DNA of 42,545 nt from Candidatus Sungbacteria bacterium RIFCSPLOWO2_02_FULL_51_17 (GCA_001820785.1 MHQW01000041.1:19641-62185); one strand, 5' to 3'. Positions 8,900 to 17,405 are shown, counted from the stretch's first letter. Numbers and translations: made by a program. Notes: generated from the letters alone by a model not told the origin.

Positions 8900-9478
8900 C
8901 TATACTACCCGCAGTATATCAGAGAACGGCGCCCAGGTACATCCAAGATGCTCCCGGACAAGAGATCGTACCAAGGCGGCCTGCGCTCCGCCCTCGGGTA
9001 GAAGGCCCAGAACGGAAAGAAGCTCCGCTTGAAAACGAAGCAGGGTGCCCTCAATGCCGTCGCCTCTCGGCGCGGTACCATCGGACAGCGCCCCGCCTGC
9101 CCCGGCCTCAAGCTCCAGAAGCGTTGCAGATGCCAAATCAAACAAACGCGGGTCATCCCGCTCCTCAAAAATATTCCGATCAAGCATGTCCACAAGCGTT
9201 GCGGCACCATGAAGCGCCGGCGGATGCCGGCGTATCTGGGGAAAAAACATCTTCATGTCGGCTGATGTAAGCCGATACATATTCTTCCCAATAACAAAGC
9301 CGATCGCGACATGTGAAAACACCTCCATGTGCCCTTTAAGTTTCGCCTCCTGTTTGCGAACCCCTTTGGCAACGCACCGTATCTTCCCAAAATCATTCGT
9401 GAGAAATGTAAAAAGCGCATCGGCTTCCCCATGCGGCTCTTTTTTGAGAACGATCCCCTCCGTAAAATGTATACGCAT
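8900..9478 (-). CDS. recO: DNA repair protein RecO
   Basis: The 192-residue protein begins with the RecO OB-fold signature: EGIVLKKEPHGEADALFTFLT, then GKIRCVAKGVRK and LEVFSHV-like text (residues 8-60). RecO loads RecA onto SSB-coated gaps with RecR. The helical C-terminal part is present but short, and no four-Cys zinc site is visible, so the protein is about 50 residues below the common length. This is usual for reduced genomes. The start ATG has no clear Shine-Dalgarno site. Confidence 0.85.
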   Translation of the reverse strand: MRIHFTEGIVLKKEPHGEADALFTFLTNDFGKIRCVAKGVRKQEAKLKGHMEVFSHVAIGFVIGKNMYRLTSADMKMFFPQIRRHPPALHGAATLVDMLDRNIFEERDDPRLFDLASATLLELEAGAGGALSDGTAPRGDGIEGTLLRFQAELLSVLGLLPEGGAQAALVRSLVREHLGCTWAPFSDILRVV

Positions 9479-9542
9479 GATGACTTAGTGCTTGTGACTA
9501 ACAGCAAACGAACAATACGATTATCGCATTTTTTAGGTAAAC

Positions 9543-9567
9543 GAAAAAGGCCGGCGTTATGCCGGCC
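9543..9567 (-). terminator. Terminator of the zinc-ribbon gene
   Basis: On the minus strand GGCCGGC, a 5-base loop, GCCGGCC and then TTTTT form a classic intrinsic terminator that overlaps the stop codon at 9557-9559. Confidence 0.85.
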
Positions 9568-9850
9568 CGCCATCTTGGACACTTGTTGCTGCTGATCCCA
9601 CGGGATCAGCAGCTTCTAAGACGTAGAGGTTCGCCCCACAGAAAGGGCAAAACCGGATACGCGCATCAGCCATGTTACAACCCCCTGACCATGAAGACAA
9701 ATCTTCGGTAAATATCATCATCCGCCAGCGCGGCTCCCCCCGATAGTCATCGAAGACAATCTTGGTATCGTTGAGGGCAAGACCTTCTGCCCGCAACAGT
9801 TCGCAATCGTGTTCCTCTTGATGCCCGCCGTCAAAATCTTTCATGCCCAT
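9557..9850 (-). CDS. Small protein with C-terminal zinc-ribbon half (CPFCG)
   Basis: The 97-residue protein is not recognised. It has an acidic N-terminal half and a FCPFCGANL knuckle near residues 67-75, the short single-CXXC form common in small phage-like and CPR proteins. A second Cys pair is not evident, so metal binding would need a partner or dimer. It has its own promoter (TTGACA 9901-9896, 17-base spacer, TAAAAT 9878-9873), which lies partly inside the end of ileS, and an AAGGAG site seven bases before the ATG. Its terminator sits on the stop. A 12-bp inverted repeat (9588-9599 / 9602-9613) lies inside the coding region. Confidence 0.8.
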   Translation of the reverse strand: MGMKDFDGGHQEEHDCELLRAEGLALNDTKIVFDDYRGEPRWRMMIFTEDLSSWSGGCNMADARIRFCPFCGANLYVLEAADPVGSAATSVQDGGPA

Positions 9851-9872
9851 TTGGCATCTCCTTTCTTACAAC

Positions 9873-9901
9873 ATTTTAACACTTCTACTATACTTTGTCA
9901 A
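9873..9901 (-). promoter_or_regulatory. Sigma70-type promoter for the zinc-ribbon gene
   Basis: TTGACA (9901-9896) and TAAAAT (9878-9873) are separated by 17 bases on the minus strand. The -35 overlaps the last codons of ileS. Confidence 0.75.
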
Positions 9902-12900
9902 TACCAACCCACACCGAACCACCCTCCGCCTCAAGTTCCCGCTCGGCCTTGAACATTTTTTTTCCGCCGATGACGAACTGCTTCGCTCCCGCCTCCTTTT
10001 GTATAAGTGCCTTCCAGCGCAATAGCATATCGTCAAAATGCGTTGACGAAGAAAATTGCACACGAATCGCGTCCTGTGGATTAAGTCCGAGGTCTTTTCG
10101 CATCTCTTGGATGTTCCGCACGATCTCACGTACAAATCCTTCTTCTTTAAGCTCACTCGTTATCACCGTATCAAGAGCCGAGACGTTGCCCCATTCAACT
10201 CCTTTTACATTGATTTCATCCTTCAAAATATCTAAAAGCGCTTGAGCAAATGGCTCTTTTTTTCCATAATCGCTTTTTGCAATTATAAACTTCGCAAGAG
10301 GTTGCCTAACTTTTATACCAGCACTAGCCCGCTGCTTCAGCGCATCTGCCGCCCACGAACGAACTTTGTCCATTTGCAACTCAAGTGAGATTCGCTCTTT
10401 TTTTACACCAGCCGGCCAATCCGCAAGGTGAACACTTACCTCCTTCAATCCCAGTTTCTTTCGCGCGCCCTGCCATATCGCCTCCGATATAAAGGGAACG
10501 AACGGGGCGGTTAGGCGCACAAGCACCGACAGAACATATCCAGTGGTCGCCGCCGCCTCCTCTTTTTCTTTCTTTGTCTCGGGTTTCTGGAACCGCCGCC
10601 GCGAACGCCTGATGTACCAATTAGAAAGATCACCAATAACAAATTCTTCTATGGCGCGCGCCGCCCCTCCGACGTCATAGGCGTCAAGAAGAGTACTAAC
10701 ATCACGCACAAGAGTGCCAAGCTTCACCAACACCCACACGTCAAGAACATTTTTACTTTTTTGATGAGAAGTAATTTTTACAGAATCAACATAGGTATCA
10801 AAAAAGACGAACACATTCCACAAGGTGCCGAGAAAACCGCGTACTTTATTTTGCAGGTCTTTTTCGTCAAATCGTTTCGGATCACCCGGCGCGTTGATGG
10901 TGTAAAAATACCACCGGATGGCATCCGCTCCGTATTTTTGTATCATTTCATCCGGCTTGATAGCATTGCCTTTTGATTTTGACATCTTCTGCCCGTTCTT
11001 ATCCAACACGTGCCCGAGCGAGATGACATTTTTATACGGCGCGCCACGCCCGAGAAGCGTTGCCACCGCAAGCAGTGTGTAGAACCATCCGCGGGTTTGA
11101 TCTATGGCCTCCGAAATATACTCGGCGGGAAACGAAAGTTTCTGCGATTCTTTAGAAAACGGCCAATGGGCCTGTGCAAACGGCATTGAGCCCGAATCAA
11201 ACCATACGTCAACCACCTCCGGAACGCGGCGCATTGTTTTTCCGCACTTTGCGCACGGAAGCGTGAAGTCGTCCACGTACGGACGATGAAGATTGGCGGT
11301 CCCCGTTTCATCACGCGGAATGTGTTTGTACAAAAATTCTTCCGGCGCGGCAAACGTCACAAAATCCTCTCTCCTCTTTCCCGTGCGCGCAGCGATTGTT
11401 GCCTCATCGGACCACCCAAGCGCCCCCGACCACAGCATCCATATCGTGTACTCATGCGAAACGATGAGAATCTTTTTTCCATGATACTTCTGTTCTATAT
11501 CGCGCATAAAATCCATCACGCGCGCGCGAAGTTCGGAAAGCGTCTCGCCGTTCGGCGGCCGTTTGGTGAACTTTTCCAGATAGGAGGAAAAATATGAGTG
11601 GTACATGTGCCCGGGATGCCCCTCAAAGTCCCCCACGTTCACCTCAAGAAGCCGGTCGTCAAACGCTACCGGCAGCCCCAGGGCCTTCCCAACGATTTCG
11701 GCGGTCGCGCGCGTGCGCTCAAGCGGCGAGGCGAATATCAGATCAATGCCCTTTTTCTTAAGGCCTTTTGCTACTTGCTCCACCTGCTTTCTGCCCTTAA
11801 GCGTAAGTTGATACCCATTTCGTGCGGCGCATACATTTTGTATATTGGAAACCGACTCCCCGTGCCGCATCGCGATATATGCGTTATGAGCGCCCCCGCT
11901 CTTTGTGTGAAGTTCTTCCAAAGACCCGATAACATCTTCGTGTAAACATGCGGCACAGCGCCACACCGGTAACGGCGTTCCCCAGAAACGCTCCCGCGAA
12001 AATGCCCAGTCGCGAAGCTCGCGCAAAAATTCACCGAAGCGGCCATCCTTCAGGTGCGCAGGCGTCCAATTGACGGTTTTGTTGTTGGCAAGCAACTGAT
12101 CCTTCACCTTATTCATACGTATCCACCACGCGCGTTTTGCAAAATATAAGAGCGGCGTATTGCATCTCCAACAATGGGGATATTCATGCTCATAAGGTTT
12201 TATGAAATATAATACTTTTCTCCGCCCAAGTTCTTTTATGATCTCGGGGTCGGCGGTCTTTGCGAACACGCCCGCCCCCGTCGTTCCTGCCTTCATGGCG
12301 CCATCAGGGTTCACGGTAAAGAGTATCGGATATGCCTCGCCAAATGCTCTTTTTACCGCCCGCATGTCGTCATCTCCGAATGCTGGTGCGATATGCACCA
12401 TGCCAGTCCCCTCCTCCGTGGAAACAAAATCCCCCGGAATAACCATGAAAAAATCCTTTACATTGCCCCGCCGATACGCGGGGTTCCGAAACAACGCCTC
12501 GGAAAGTGGAAGTGCTGGCGCGTACCGCACGCCAAGCAGTGCCTGTCCCGATACTTTTTCTACCAGTTCCACCTCCTCGCCCGCGTTAAAAGGCGGCGTG
12601 GTCGCAGACCACACGACGCATGCCTTGCCCGAACCGCGCCAGTTTTGTATCCTCCATTTTGAATATTCAATAGTGGGATTCACTGCAACGGCGACATTTG
12701 CCTGAAGGGTCCAGGGGGTCGTTGTCCATATAAGAAGATGTTCCTCTTCGCCCCGTACATCCTTTCCTCCGCCTGCACGCACGATCACGAGCATCACATA
12801 CACTGAACGTTCTTTCAGTGTTTGATATGCGCCCGGCTGACCCAATTCGTGGGTTGAAAGCCCCGTCCCACAACGCGCACACCACGGCACCACCTTAAAA

Positions 12901-13421
12901 TCCTCATACAAAAAGCCCTTCTTCCAAATTTCCTTCATGATCGCCCACAAACTTTCCATGTAATCGGTCTGGTAGGTGATGTAGGGGTGTTCAAGATCAA
13001 GCCAAAAACCGATCCGCTTCGTGGATTTTTCCCACTCGCCCTTGAATTGCCATACGGAATCGCGACATTCTTTGTTAAACGCCGCAACGCCGAACGTCTC
13101 AATGTCCTTTTTTGACGTAAGGCCCAGTTTCTTTTCCACCTGTATCTCAACGGGGAGTCCGTGCGTGTCCCACCCGGCCTTCCGGGCAACAAAGAATCCG
13201 CGCATCGTCTTGTAGCGCGGCAGGACATCCTTAAACGAACGTGATTCAAGATGGTGAATGCCCGGAGCGGCGTTGGCCGTCGGCGGACCTTCATAAAACA
13301 CATAGGGGTTTCCTTTGGCGGTCTTTTTGAGCGTACGCGCAAAAATATCGTTCTGCTCCCAGAATGCGAGTATTTTTTCCTCCCGCGCTGGCGCGTTAAG
13401 TTGTTTGTCATCTTCCTGCAT
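9888..13421 (-). CDS. ileS: Isoleucyl-tRNA synthetase with an inserted histidine-phosphatase domain
   Basis: The 1177-residue enzyme charges tRNA-Ile. Class I signatures are PGIHH at 53-57 (the HIGH equivalent in eukaryote-type IleRS), the editing-domain text WTTTPWTLQANVAVAV (about 232-247), the catalytic-domain region RERFWGTPLPVW (476-487) and KMSKS at 812-816, followed by the anticodon-binding domain. Between the LEELHTKSG segment and LHRPYVDDF, residues about 512-705 form a complete phosphoglycerate-mutase-like domain with RHGES (519-523), ERTRATA, a conserved E593 and SHEY (655-658). The start at 13421 is preferred because the protein then begins with the family-type N-terminus. A TTGATT/TACTAT promoter (17-base spacer) ends seven bases before it, so the mRNA is probably leaderless. 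Confidence 0.95.
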   Translation of the reverse strand: MQEDDKQLNAPAREEKILAFWEQNDIFARTLKKTAKGNPYVFYEGPPTANAAPGIHHLESRSFKDVLPRYKTMRGFFVARKAGWDTHGLPVEIQVEKKLGLTSKKDIETFGVAAFNKECRDSVWQFKGEWEKSTKRIGFWLDLEHPYITYQTDYMESLWAIMKEIWKKGFLYEDFKVVPWCARCGTGLSTHELGQPGAYQTLKERSVYVMLVIVRAGGGKDVRGEEEHLLIWTTTPWTLQANVAVAVNPTIEYSKWRIQNWRGSGKACVVWSATTPPFNAGEEVELVEKVSGQALLGVRYAPALPLSEALFRNPAYRRGNVKDFFMVIPGDFVSTEEGTGMVHIAPAFGDDDMRAVKRAFGEAYPILFTVNPDGAMKAGTTGAGVFAKTADPEIIKELGRRKVLYFIKPYEHEYPHCWRCNTPLLYFAKRAWWIRMNKVKDQLLANNKTVNWTPAHLKDGRFGEFLRELRDWAFSRERFWGTPLPVWRCAACLHEDVIGSLEELHTKSGGAHNAYIAMRHGESVSNIQNVCAARNGYQLTLKGRKQVEQVAKGLKKKGIDLIFASPLERTRATAEIVGKALGLPVAFDDRLLEVNVGDFEGHPGHMYHSYFSSYLEKFTKRPPNGETLSELRARVMDFMRDIEQKYHGKKILIVSHEYTIWMLWSGALGWSDEATIAARTGKRREDFVTFAAPEEFLYKHIPRDETGTANLHRPYVDDFTLPCAKCGKTMRRVPEVVDVWFDSGSMPFAQAHWPFSKESQKLSFPAEYISEAIDQTRGWFYTLLAVATLLGRGAPYKNVISLGHVLDKNGQKMSKSKGNAIKPDEMIQKYGADAIRWYFYTINAPGDPKRFDEKDLQNKVRGFLGTLWNVFVFFDTYVDSVKITSHQKSKNVLDVWVLVKLGTLVRDVSTLLDAYDVGGAARAIEEFVIGDLSNWYIRRSRRRFQKPETKKEKEEAAATTGYVLSVLVRLTAPFVPFISEAIWQGARKKLGLKEVSVHLADWPAGVKKERISLELQMDKVRSWAADALKQRASAGIKVRQPLAKFIIAKSDYGKKEPFAQALLDILKDEINVKGVEWGNVSALDTVITSELKEEGFVREIVRNIQEMRKDLGLNPQDAIRVQFSSSTHFDDMLLRWKALIQKEAGAKQFVIGGKKMFKAERELEAEGGSVWVGIDKV

Positions 13422-13428
13422 ACATATA

Positions 13429-13457
13429 ATAGTAAAGAAAACTAAGCGAAAAATCAA
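13429..13457 (-). promoter_or_regulatory. Promoter of ileS
   Basis: TTGATT (13457-13452), a 17-base spacer and TACTAT (13434-13429) on the minus strand. Seven bases separate the -10 element from the ATG. Confidence 0.5.
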
Positions 13458-13493
13458 AAAATTCCGCCGTGCTGCCACGATGGCCCGCCAACC

Positions 13494-13512
13494 AAAAAGC
13501 GCCTTCCGGCGC
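13494..13512 (-). terminator. Terminator of the small Cys-rich gene
   Basis: GCGCC, GGAA loop, GGCGC and TTTTT on the minus strand, eight bases after the stop at 13520. Confidence 0.85.
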
Positions 13513-13519
13513 TCATGCA

Positions 13520-13693
13520 CTATTCCATGCCACACATCTCCTTGCAATCGGCGACATGCAACTCATACAACGATTTAGTAATGTTTTTCCTGCAATACGC
13601 GCACACCCTACAGCACGCCATAAAGTGGCTGACACGCTCGCTCGTATGACAATCGCACTCGCACTCATCGTAGCCCCTGCCGCAGTCCTTCAT
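13520..13693 (-). CDS. Small cysteine-rich protein, 57 residues
   Basis: This short gene starts MKDCGRGYDECECDCHTSER and contains ten Cys at residues 4, 11, 13, 15, 27, 28, 31, 34, 50 and 54. The core CCRVCAYCRKNI followed by H46 and C50 looks like a zinc knuckle. AAAGGAG lies six bases before the ATG at 13693, and an intrinsic terminator follows the stop. The gene begins 12 bases after the membrane-protein stop, so the two are probably co-transcribed. A second protein with the same CCxxCxxC...H core lies at 14559-14702. The function is unknown. Zinc binding is inferred from Cys spacing. Confidence 0.75.
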   Translation of the reverse strand: MKDCGRGYDECECDCHTSERVSHFMACCRVCAYCRKNITKSLYELHVADCKEMCGME

Positions 13694-13705
13694 CTCGTCT
13701 CCTTT

Positions 13706-14098
13706 CTATTTCCAAACAATAGCAATAAGAGCGCACGCAAGAAAGAATACCGCAACTATGGCATTTTTTGCAGGAAGTTCGCCGAGATACAGCCACCCAA
13801 CAAAGAACGTAACAACAAGAGCGGCAAGCCATACCGACTCCTGAACGTGCCAGGCCCGTCCGGGAAACACCACATGATACCCATACCAGTACAGATAGAA
13901 AAAGAGGTAATTAATCGGAAAGTACACGACAACCATGACGGCACTGAAAGCGAGCCAAAACGTCCACACGCTTGAAAAATGGTACCCAAACAATATGAGG
14001 TTGGCGGCATGCTTAACCTGCCAAAACTGTACGCCGAGAATCGCCGCGTTGGCAACCAGCGCCAGCGTGAAAAACCACAACCACTGAAGCATTGGCAT
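13706..14098 (-). CDS. Four-helix membrane protein of unknown function
   Basis: The 130-residue protein starts MPMLQWLWFFTLALVANAAI and has four hydrophobic helices at about 4-22, 36-60, 84-104 and 108-128, with aromatic-rich loops (YLYWYGYHVVFPGRAW). No catalytic motif is seen. The ATG at 14098, or the one two codons later at 14092, is preferred because GGAG lies just upstream. An upstream in-frame start would add a basic leader with no support. It precedes the Cys-rich protein at 13520 by 12 bases. Confidence 0.65.
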   Translation of the reverse strand: MPMLQWLWFFTLALVANAAILGVQFWQVKHAANLILFGYHFSSVWTFWLAFSAVMVVVYFPINYLFFYLYWYGYHVVFPGRAWHVQESVWLAALVVTFFVGWLYLGELPAKNAIVAVFFLACALIAIVWK

Positions 14099-14548
14099 CT
14101 CTCCGGGAAAACAGCGCAAAGGATCCACCACAAAAGTACCACGCTTTCTGTTAAAACACCAACGGCGGCCGCGCCGCACTTCAAGCAATGTTGCGCGAGA
14201 GTAAAAAAACCATTGGCTATCGCCGGTGGTCTTTTTATCTTGCCAATTACACCGATGGGAACATAGAAATGATCAGGGATTACGTTTCCATTTAACAATT
14301 CTCTAGAATTGTTACATAGTTGATCCAAAGGAAAAAGATCGGGTTACCATTGCTCATCAACAAAGAAGTAGAATTGCCCTACCCACCATTCTCGCATCTG
14401 TGCACTATCAATGACCAATGCGGTAACAAAATCTACTGTGCGACACCTCGCGCCCGACTCGCGACCTTGCTCTGCCAAAGTGGCTATGCATAGGCGATGC
14501 AGAAACAGACCCACGCATCAGCTAAAGCTAGGGTTTTTACTTGCAAGA

Positions 14549-14572
14549 AAAAACAGCCCTATGGCTGTTTGG
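14549..14572 (-). terminator. Terminator overlapping the end of the 47-residue Cys-rich gene
   Basis: On the minus strand AACAGCC, loop, GGCTGTT and TTTTTTC. The stem includes the TAG stop region. Confidence 0.7.
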
Positions 14573-14702
14573 GACCGTATTGATCAGCATGTTCTTTAAG
14601 AAAATGGACGTCAATCTTATTATGGCAGTGCCTACAAAACTTGCAGCAGATAAGATCAGTAACATACTTGTATGCGATATTCATGCATTCACCGTATGCC
14701 AT
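14559..14702 (-). CDS. Small cysteine-rich protein, 47 residues, related to the one at 13520
   Basis: Translation from the ATG at 14702 gives a 47-residue protein with C6, then the core CCKFCRHCHNKI (C19, C20, C23, C26) and H38 in FLKEHAD. The CCxxCxxC spacing and the following His 12 residues on match the protein at 13520-13693. A stem AACAGCC/GGCTGTT with TTTT after it overlaps the stop and acts as a terminator. No strong Shine-Dalgarno site is visible, so the start is less sure. It lies directly downstream of argS (stop at 14741). Confidence 0.6.
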   Translation of the reverse strand: MAYGECMNIAYKYVTDLICCKFCRHCHNKIDVHFLKEHADQYGPKQP

Positions 14703-14740
14703 TGGTACCGACCAGTAGAGAAAGAACTATGCTTTATATA

Positions 14741-16459
14741 TCACATCTCATCCGGCGCATCAATGCCGAGACACCACAACCCGCGTTCAAGCGTTGCCGC
14801 GACCGCATCAACCAACGCAAAACGAAATGCGCGCTTTGCCGCATCTGCCTCCTGCATAACAGGATGCGAGTGGTAAAATTCATTCGCAAGATGCGCAAGC
14901 GCGGAAAGATAGTTCGCAAGAATATTCGGGGAGTATGTTTCCAACGAAGCCCCTATCGCCTCCGGCAGGCGCAGAAGCATGACCGAGATGCGATGCTCAA
15001 GTGCATCCGGCGAAATGCTTTTCAGAATTTTCGGTTTCTTCATTTTCGCTTTCCGCAAAATACTTTTCAGACGCGCATGGGTGTATTGCAAATAGGGGCC
15101 TGTATTTCCCTCAAAGGAAAGGGCGTCCTCCCACCGGAACACGATGTCCGATCGGCGATTGTGAGAAAGATCAAAATATTTTATCGCGCCAAGCCCCACA
15201 GACCATGCGATGTCATCGGCGTGCTTCACATTCGGATTTTTTTCGCGTATAACGGCGAGCGCTTTTTCATGTGCCTCGCCAAGAACGGCGACAAGCGAAA
15301 TGGCGTTCCCTTTGCGAGTGCTCATGTTCCCTTCGGGTAGCGACATAAACCCGAATTCAACGTGCACCGACTCGCCCACGCCGTCAAAACCAAGTTTTTT
15401 AGCTACAGAGAAAACCTGTCTAAAGTGATGGGATTGCCGTACATCAACAAGATAAATGTTCTTCTGAAACGCATGCCTGTTCTTTCTATATAGAATAGTA
15501 GCAAGATCGCGCAAAAGATACGTCGTAGCACCATCTGATTTTACGAGTACCGCCTCATCAAGCCCCTCTCCCGATAGGTCAGCGATAATAGCCCCGTCAG
15601 ACAGCTGTTTGGCAACGTGTTTCTCAAGCGCCATCTTCACAATGCCTGGCATAGCTTTTTCGTAGGCACTTTCTCCCATGTGCTCGTTGAATTTCAAAAG
15701 TCCTAGGCGACGAGAACTTGCCTCCAAATTTTCCATGGAAACATCCACCATCCACTTCCAAATCTTCCTGTTTTCCTTGCCGCCGCGCTCAAGCTTTGCG
15801 AATTCCAGCTTTGCTAATTCCCGCCTGTTCGGGTCAGCGGTAATGCGCTCGTTCTCTTTGATATACAACCCCTCAAGAACGCCGAATGGATCGGCGCGAA
15901 GAGTTGCATCACTGGTCTTCATGCCTGACCCCTTGAATGCAAGAAGTAATATCCCAAACTGCGTCCCCCAATCCCCCACATGCGTATCGGAAATGGTATG
16001 ATAGCCCGCCAAAAGAAACATTCGTTTCAAGGAATCACCGATAACGGCAGAGCGCAGGTGTCCAATGTGGGGGCGCTTGGCGATATTTAACTGAAAATAC
16101 TCCACAATGACCTTTTTCCCCTTCCCCGCCCTCGTGTTCCCCCACGTCTTCCCTTTTTTTAATACATCAGAAATTTTTTTTGCGAGCACATCGTCAGCAA
16201 CAGTGAAATTAATAAAGCCCGGCCCCGCCACAGCGACCGAGGAGAAGTCCTTTGCCCCGCGTAAGGCGCCTGCGAGAACCGTCCCTATTTCATGCGGACT
16301 TTTTTTGAGCACTTGTGAGAGCACCAGTGCAGCATTTGTGGAGTAATCACCATGTTCCGGATTTTCCGGCACCTCAACGATAAAAGGCGGCAACTTCACG
16401 CCACCATATGCCTTTCGCACCACCCCGAGAAGAAGTTTTGATATCTCCTTTCGCATCAT
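14741..16459 (-). CDS. argS: Arginyl-tRNA synthetase
   Basis: The 572-residue class I enzyme charges tRNA-Arg. The N-terminal domain recognises the tRNA D-loop (VEVPENPEHGDYSTNAALVLS region). The HIGH motif is intact in RPHIGHLRSAVIGDSL, and the KMSK position reads MSTRKGNAI, as in most ArgRS proteins. The C-terminal DALR anticodon-binding domain (YLQYTHARLKSIL to the end) is present. The ATG at 16459 is chosen over a start six codons upstream because the protein then begins MMRKEISKLL. It is divergent from smpB. The 47-residue Cys-rich gene follows on the same strand. Confidence 0.95.
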   Translation of the reverse strand: MMRKEISKLLLGVVRKAYGGVKLPPFIVEVPENPEHGDYSTNAALVLSQVLKKSPHEIGTVLAGALRGAKDFSSVAVAGPGFINFTVADDVLAKKISDVLKKGKTWGNTRAGKGKKVIVEYFQLNIAKRPHIGHLRSAVIGDSLKRMFLLAGYHTISDTHVGDWGTQFGILLLAFKGSGMKTSDATLRADPFGVLEGLYIKENERITADPNRRELAKLEFAKLERGGKENRKIWKWMVDVSMENLEASSRRLGLLKFNEHMGESAYEKAMPGIVKMALEKHVAKQLSDGAIIADLSGEGLDEAVLVKSDGATTYLLRDLATILYRKNRHAFQKNIYLVDVRQSHHFRQVFSVAKKLGFDGVGESVHVEFGFMSLPEGNMSTRKGNAISLVAVLGEAHEKALAVIREKNPNVKHADDIAWSVGLGAIKYFDLSHNRRSDIVFRWEDALSFEGNTGPYLQYTHARLKSILRKAKMKKPKILKSISPDALEHRISVMLLRLPEAIGASLETYSPNILANYLSALAHLANEFYHSHPVMQEADAAKRAFRFALVDAVAATLERGLWCLGIDAPDEM

Positions 16460-16514
16460 GCCATTCCACTGTAACAAAAAAACCTACAGGAAAAAAGAGG
16501 GTTCTGGGTGCGCG

Positions 16515-16544
16515 TTGCCATATTGTTCTTGGGCCCCGTATGAT
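16515..16544 (+). promoter_or_regulatory. Promoter of smpB
   Basis: TTGCCA (16515-16520), an 18-base spacer and TATGAT (16539-16544). The predicted transcript starts only about eight bases before the smpB ATG. Confidence 0.55.
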
Positions 16545-16558
16545 ATATTTTCATATAT

Positions 16559-17002
16559 ATGACGGTTATCACGACAAACAAACGCGCATATTTTGACTAC
16601 GAGATCCTTGAAACGTACGAGGCGGGCTTAAAGTTGCTCGGATTTGAGACCAAGGCCGTGCGCGACGGGCGTATGAACTTATCAGGATCGTTCGTCGTCA
16701 TCCGGGGCAATGAGGCATTTTTGCTCAACGCCTCCATTCCGCCCTACCAGCCGAAAAATACGCCGGGCGACTACGACCCGATGAGAACGCGAGTTCTTTT
16801 GCTTCACAAGAAAGAAATTCGCACGCTTACCGGAAAAACGGCAGAAAAGGGCTTGACTTTAGTACCCCTTCGGGTTTATAATAAAGGAACACGATTAAAG
16901 TTGGAATTCGGCGTTGCGCGCCACAAGAAGAAGCACGACAAACGAGAAACGATCAAAAAGCGTGAGACCGAACGTGAAATCCGCCGCGACTTTCATGTAT
17001 GA
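16559..17002 (+). CDS. smpB: SsrA-binding protein SmpB
   Basis: The 147-residue protein binds tmRNA and delivers it to stalled ribosomes. It shows the family order: NKRAYFDYEILETYEAGLKLLGFETKAVRDGRMNLSGSFV, then LLNASIPPYQ, RVLLLHKKEI, and the C-terminal basic tail rich in Lys and Arg (KKKHDKRETIKKRETEREIRR) that folds in the mRNA channel. Length and motifs are normal. The tmRNA gene lies about 400 bases downstream on the same strand. The ATGA overlap with the next gene suggests translational coupling. Confidence 0.96.
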   Translation: MTVITTNKRAYFDYEILETYEAGLKLLGFETKAVRDGRMNLSGSFVVIRGNEAFLLNASIPPYQPKNTPGDYDPMRTRVLLLHKKEIRTLTGKTAEKGLTLVPLRVYNKGTRLKLEFGVARHKKKHDKRETIKKRETEREIRRDFHV

Positions 17003-17274
17003 ACTGGCATGTCTACATTTTATACAGTCAAAGAGATAAAAAACTATACGTTTGCTGCACGAATAATCTAGAATCTCGCATCAAGCGACATCACGCCGGT
17101 CAAGTGCTTGCTACGAAAAACAGAAGGCCGCTAACACTGATACATAAAGAATATTTTGAAGAAAAATCCAATGCATTCCACAGGGAAAGATTTTTGAAGA
17201 GTTTGTGGGGCGCTCGAGACAAAAAGAAAATTTTAAAAAACTACTTAACCAAATCTAGTTCGCAAAAATTTTAG
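16999..17274 (+). CDS. GIY-YIG nuclease-domain protein (UPF0213/YhbQ-like)
   Basis: This 91-residue single-domain protein has the family pattern VYILYS...KLYVCCTNNLESRIKRHHAG...TKNRRPLTLIHKEYF...AFHRERFLKSL. The second half of the signature reads YVCCT where YVG(S/C)T is usual, so the conserved Gly is replaced by Cys and nuclease activity is uncertain. The conserved Arg (ESRIKRHH) and Glu (HRERFLK) are present. The gene overlaps smpB by four bases. Such proteins are abundant in CPR genomes and their role is unclear. Confidence 0.85.
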   Translation: MNWHVYILYSQRDKKLYVCCTNNLESRIKRHHAGQVLATKNRRPLTLIHKEYFEEKSNAFHRERFLKSLWGARDKKKILKNYLTKSSSQKF

Positions 17275-17277
17275 GCT

Positions 17278-17405
17278 AAAGCCCCATCCATAAATATAAT
17301 TATAGGATGGGGGCTCGCTAAAATAATCTGTCCATGCGGTGGGGCTAAATCAATTCCGGCAGCCGGAATTGATCGCCCGAACACCCCATCGGATGGGGTG
17401 TTTTA
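17278..17405 (+). other. Three successive hairpins between the GIY-YIG gene and ssrA
   Basis: No gene lies here. The hairpins are: an imperfect stem AGCCCCATCC / GGATGGGGGCT (17279-17317), a perfect 11-bp stem with loop CAG (17349-17373), and ACACCCCAT / ATGGGGTGT followed by TTTTA (about 17383-17404). The last is a good terminator for smpB transcripts and abuts the tmRNA 5' end. A separate ssrA promoter is not obvious, so ssrA may be processed from a longer transcript. Confidence 0.6.

Noticed and set aside
14099-14328. Long minus-strand frame overlapping the membrane protein at 13706
   Set aside because: It is out of frame with the better membrane protein, lacks a start signal and reads like a shadow.
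14344-14514. A 56-codon minus-strand frame beginning GTG with a plausible end (VIDSAQMREWWVGQFYFFVDEQW)
   Set aside because: No ribosome binding site, no promoter, and the first half has poor composition. Left out of the gene list, though a short real protein cannot be excluded.
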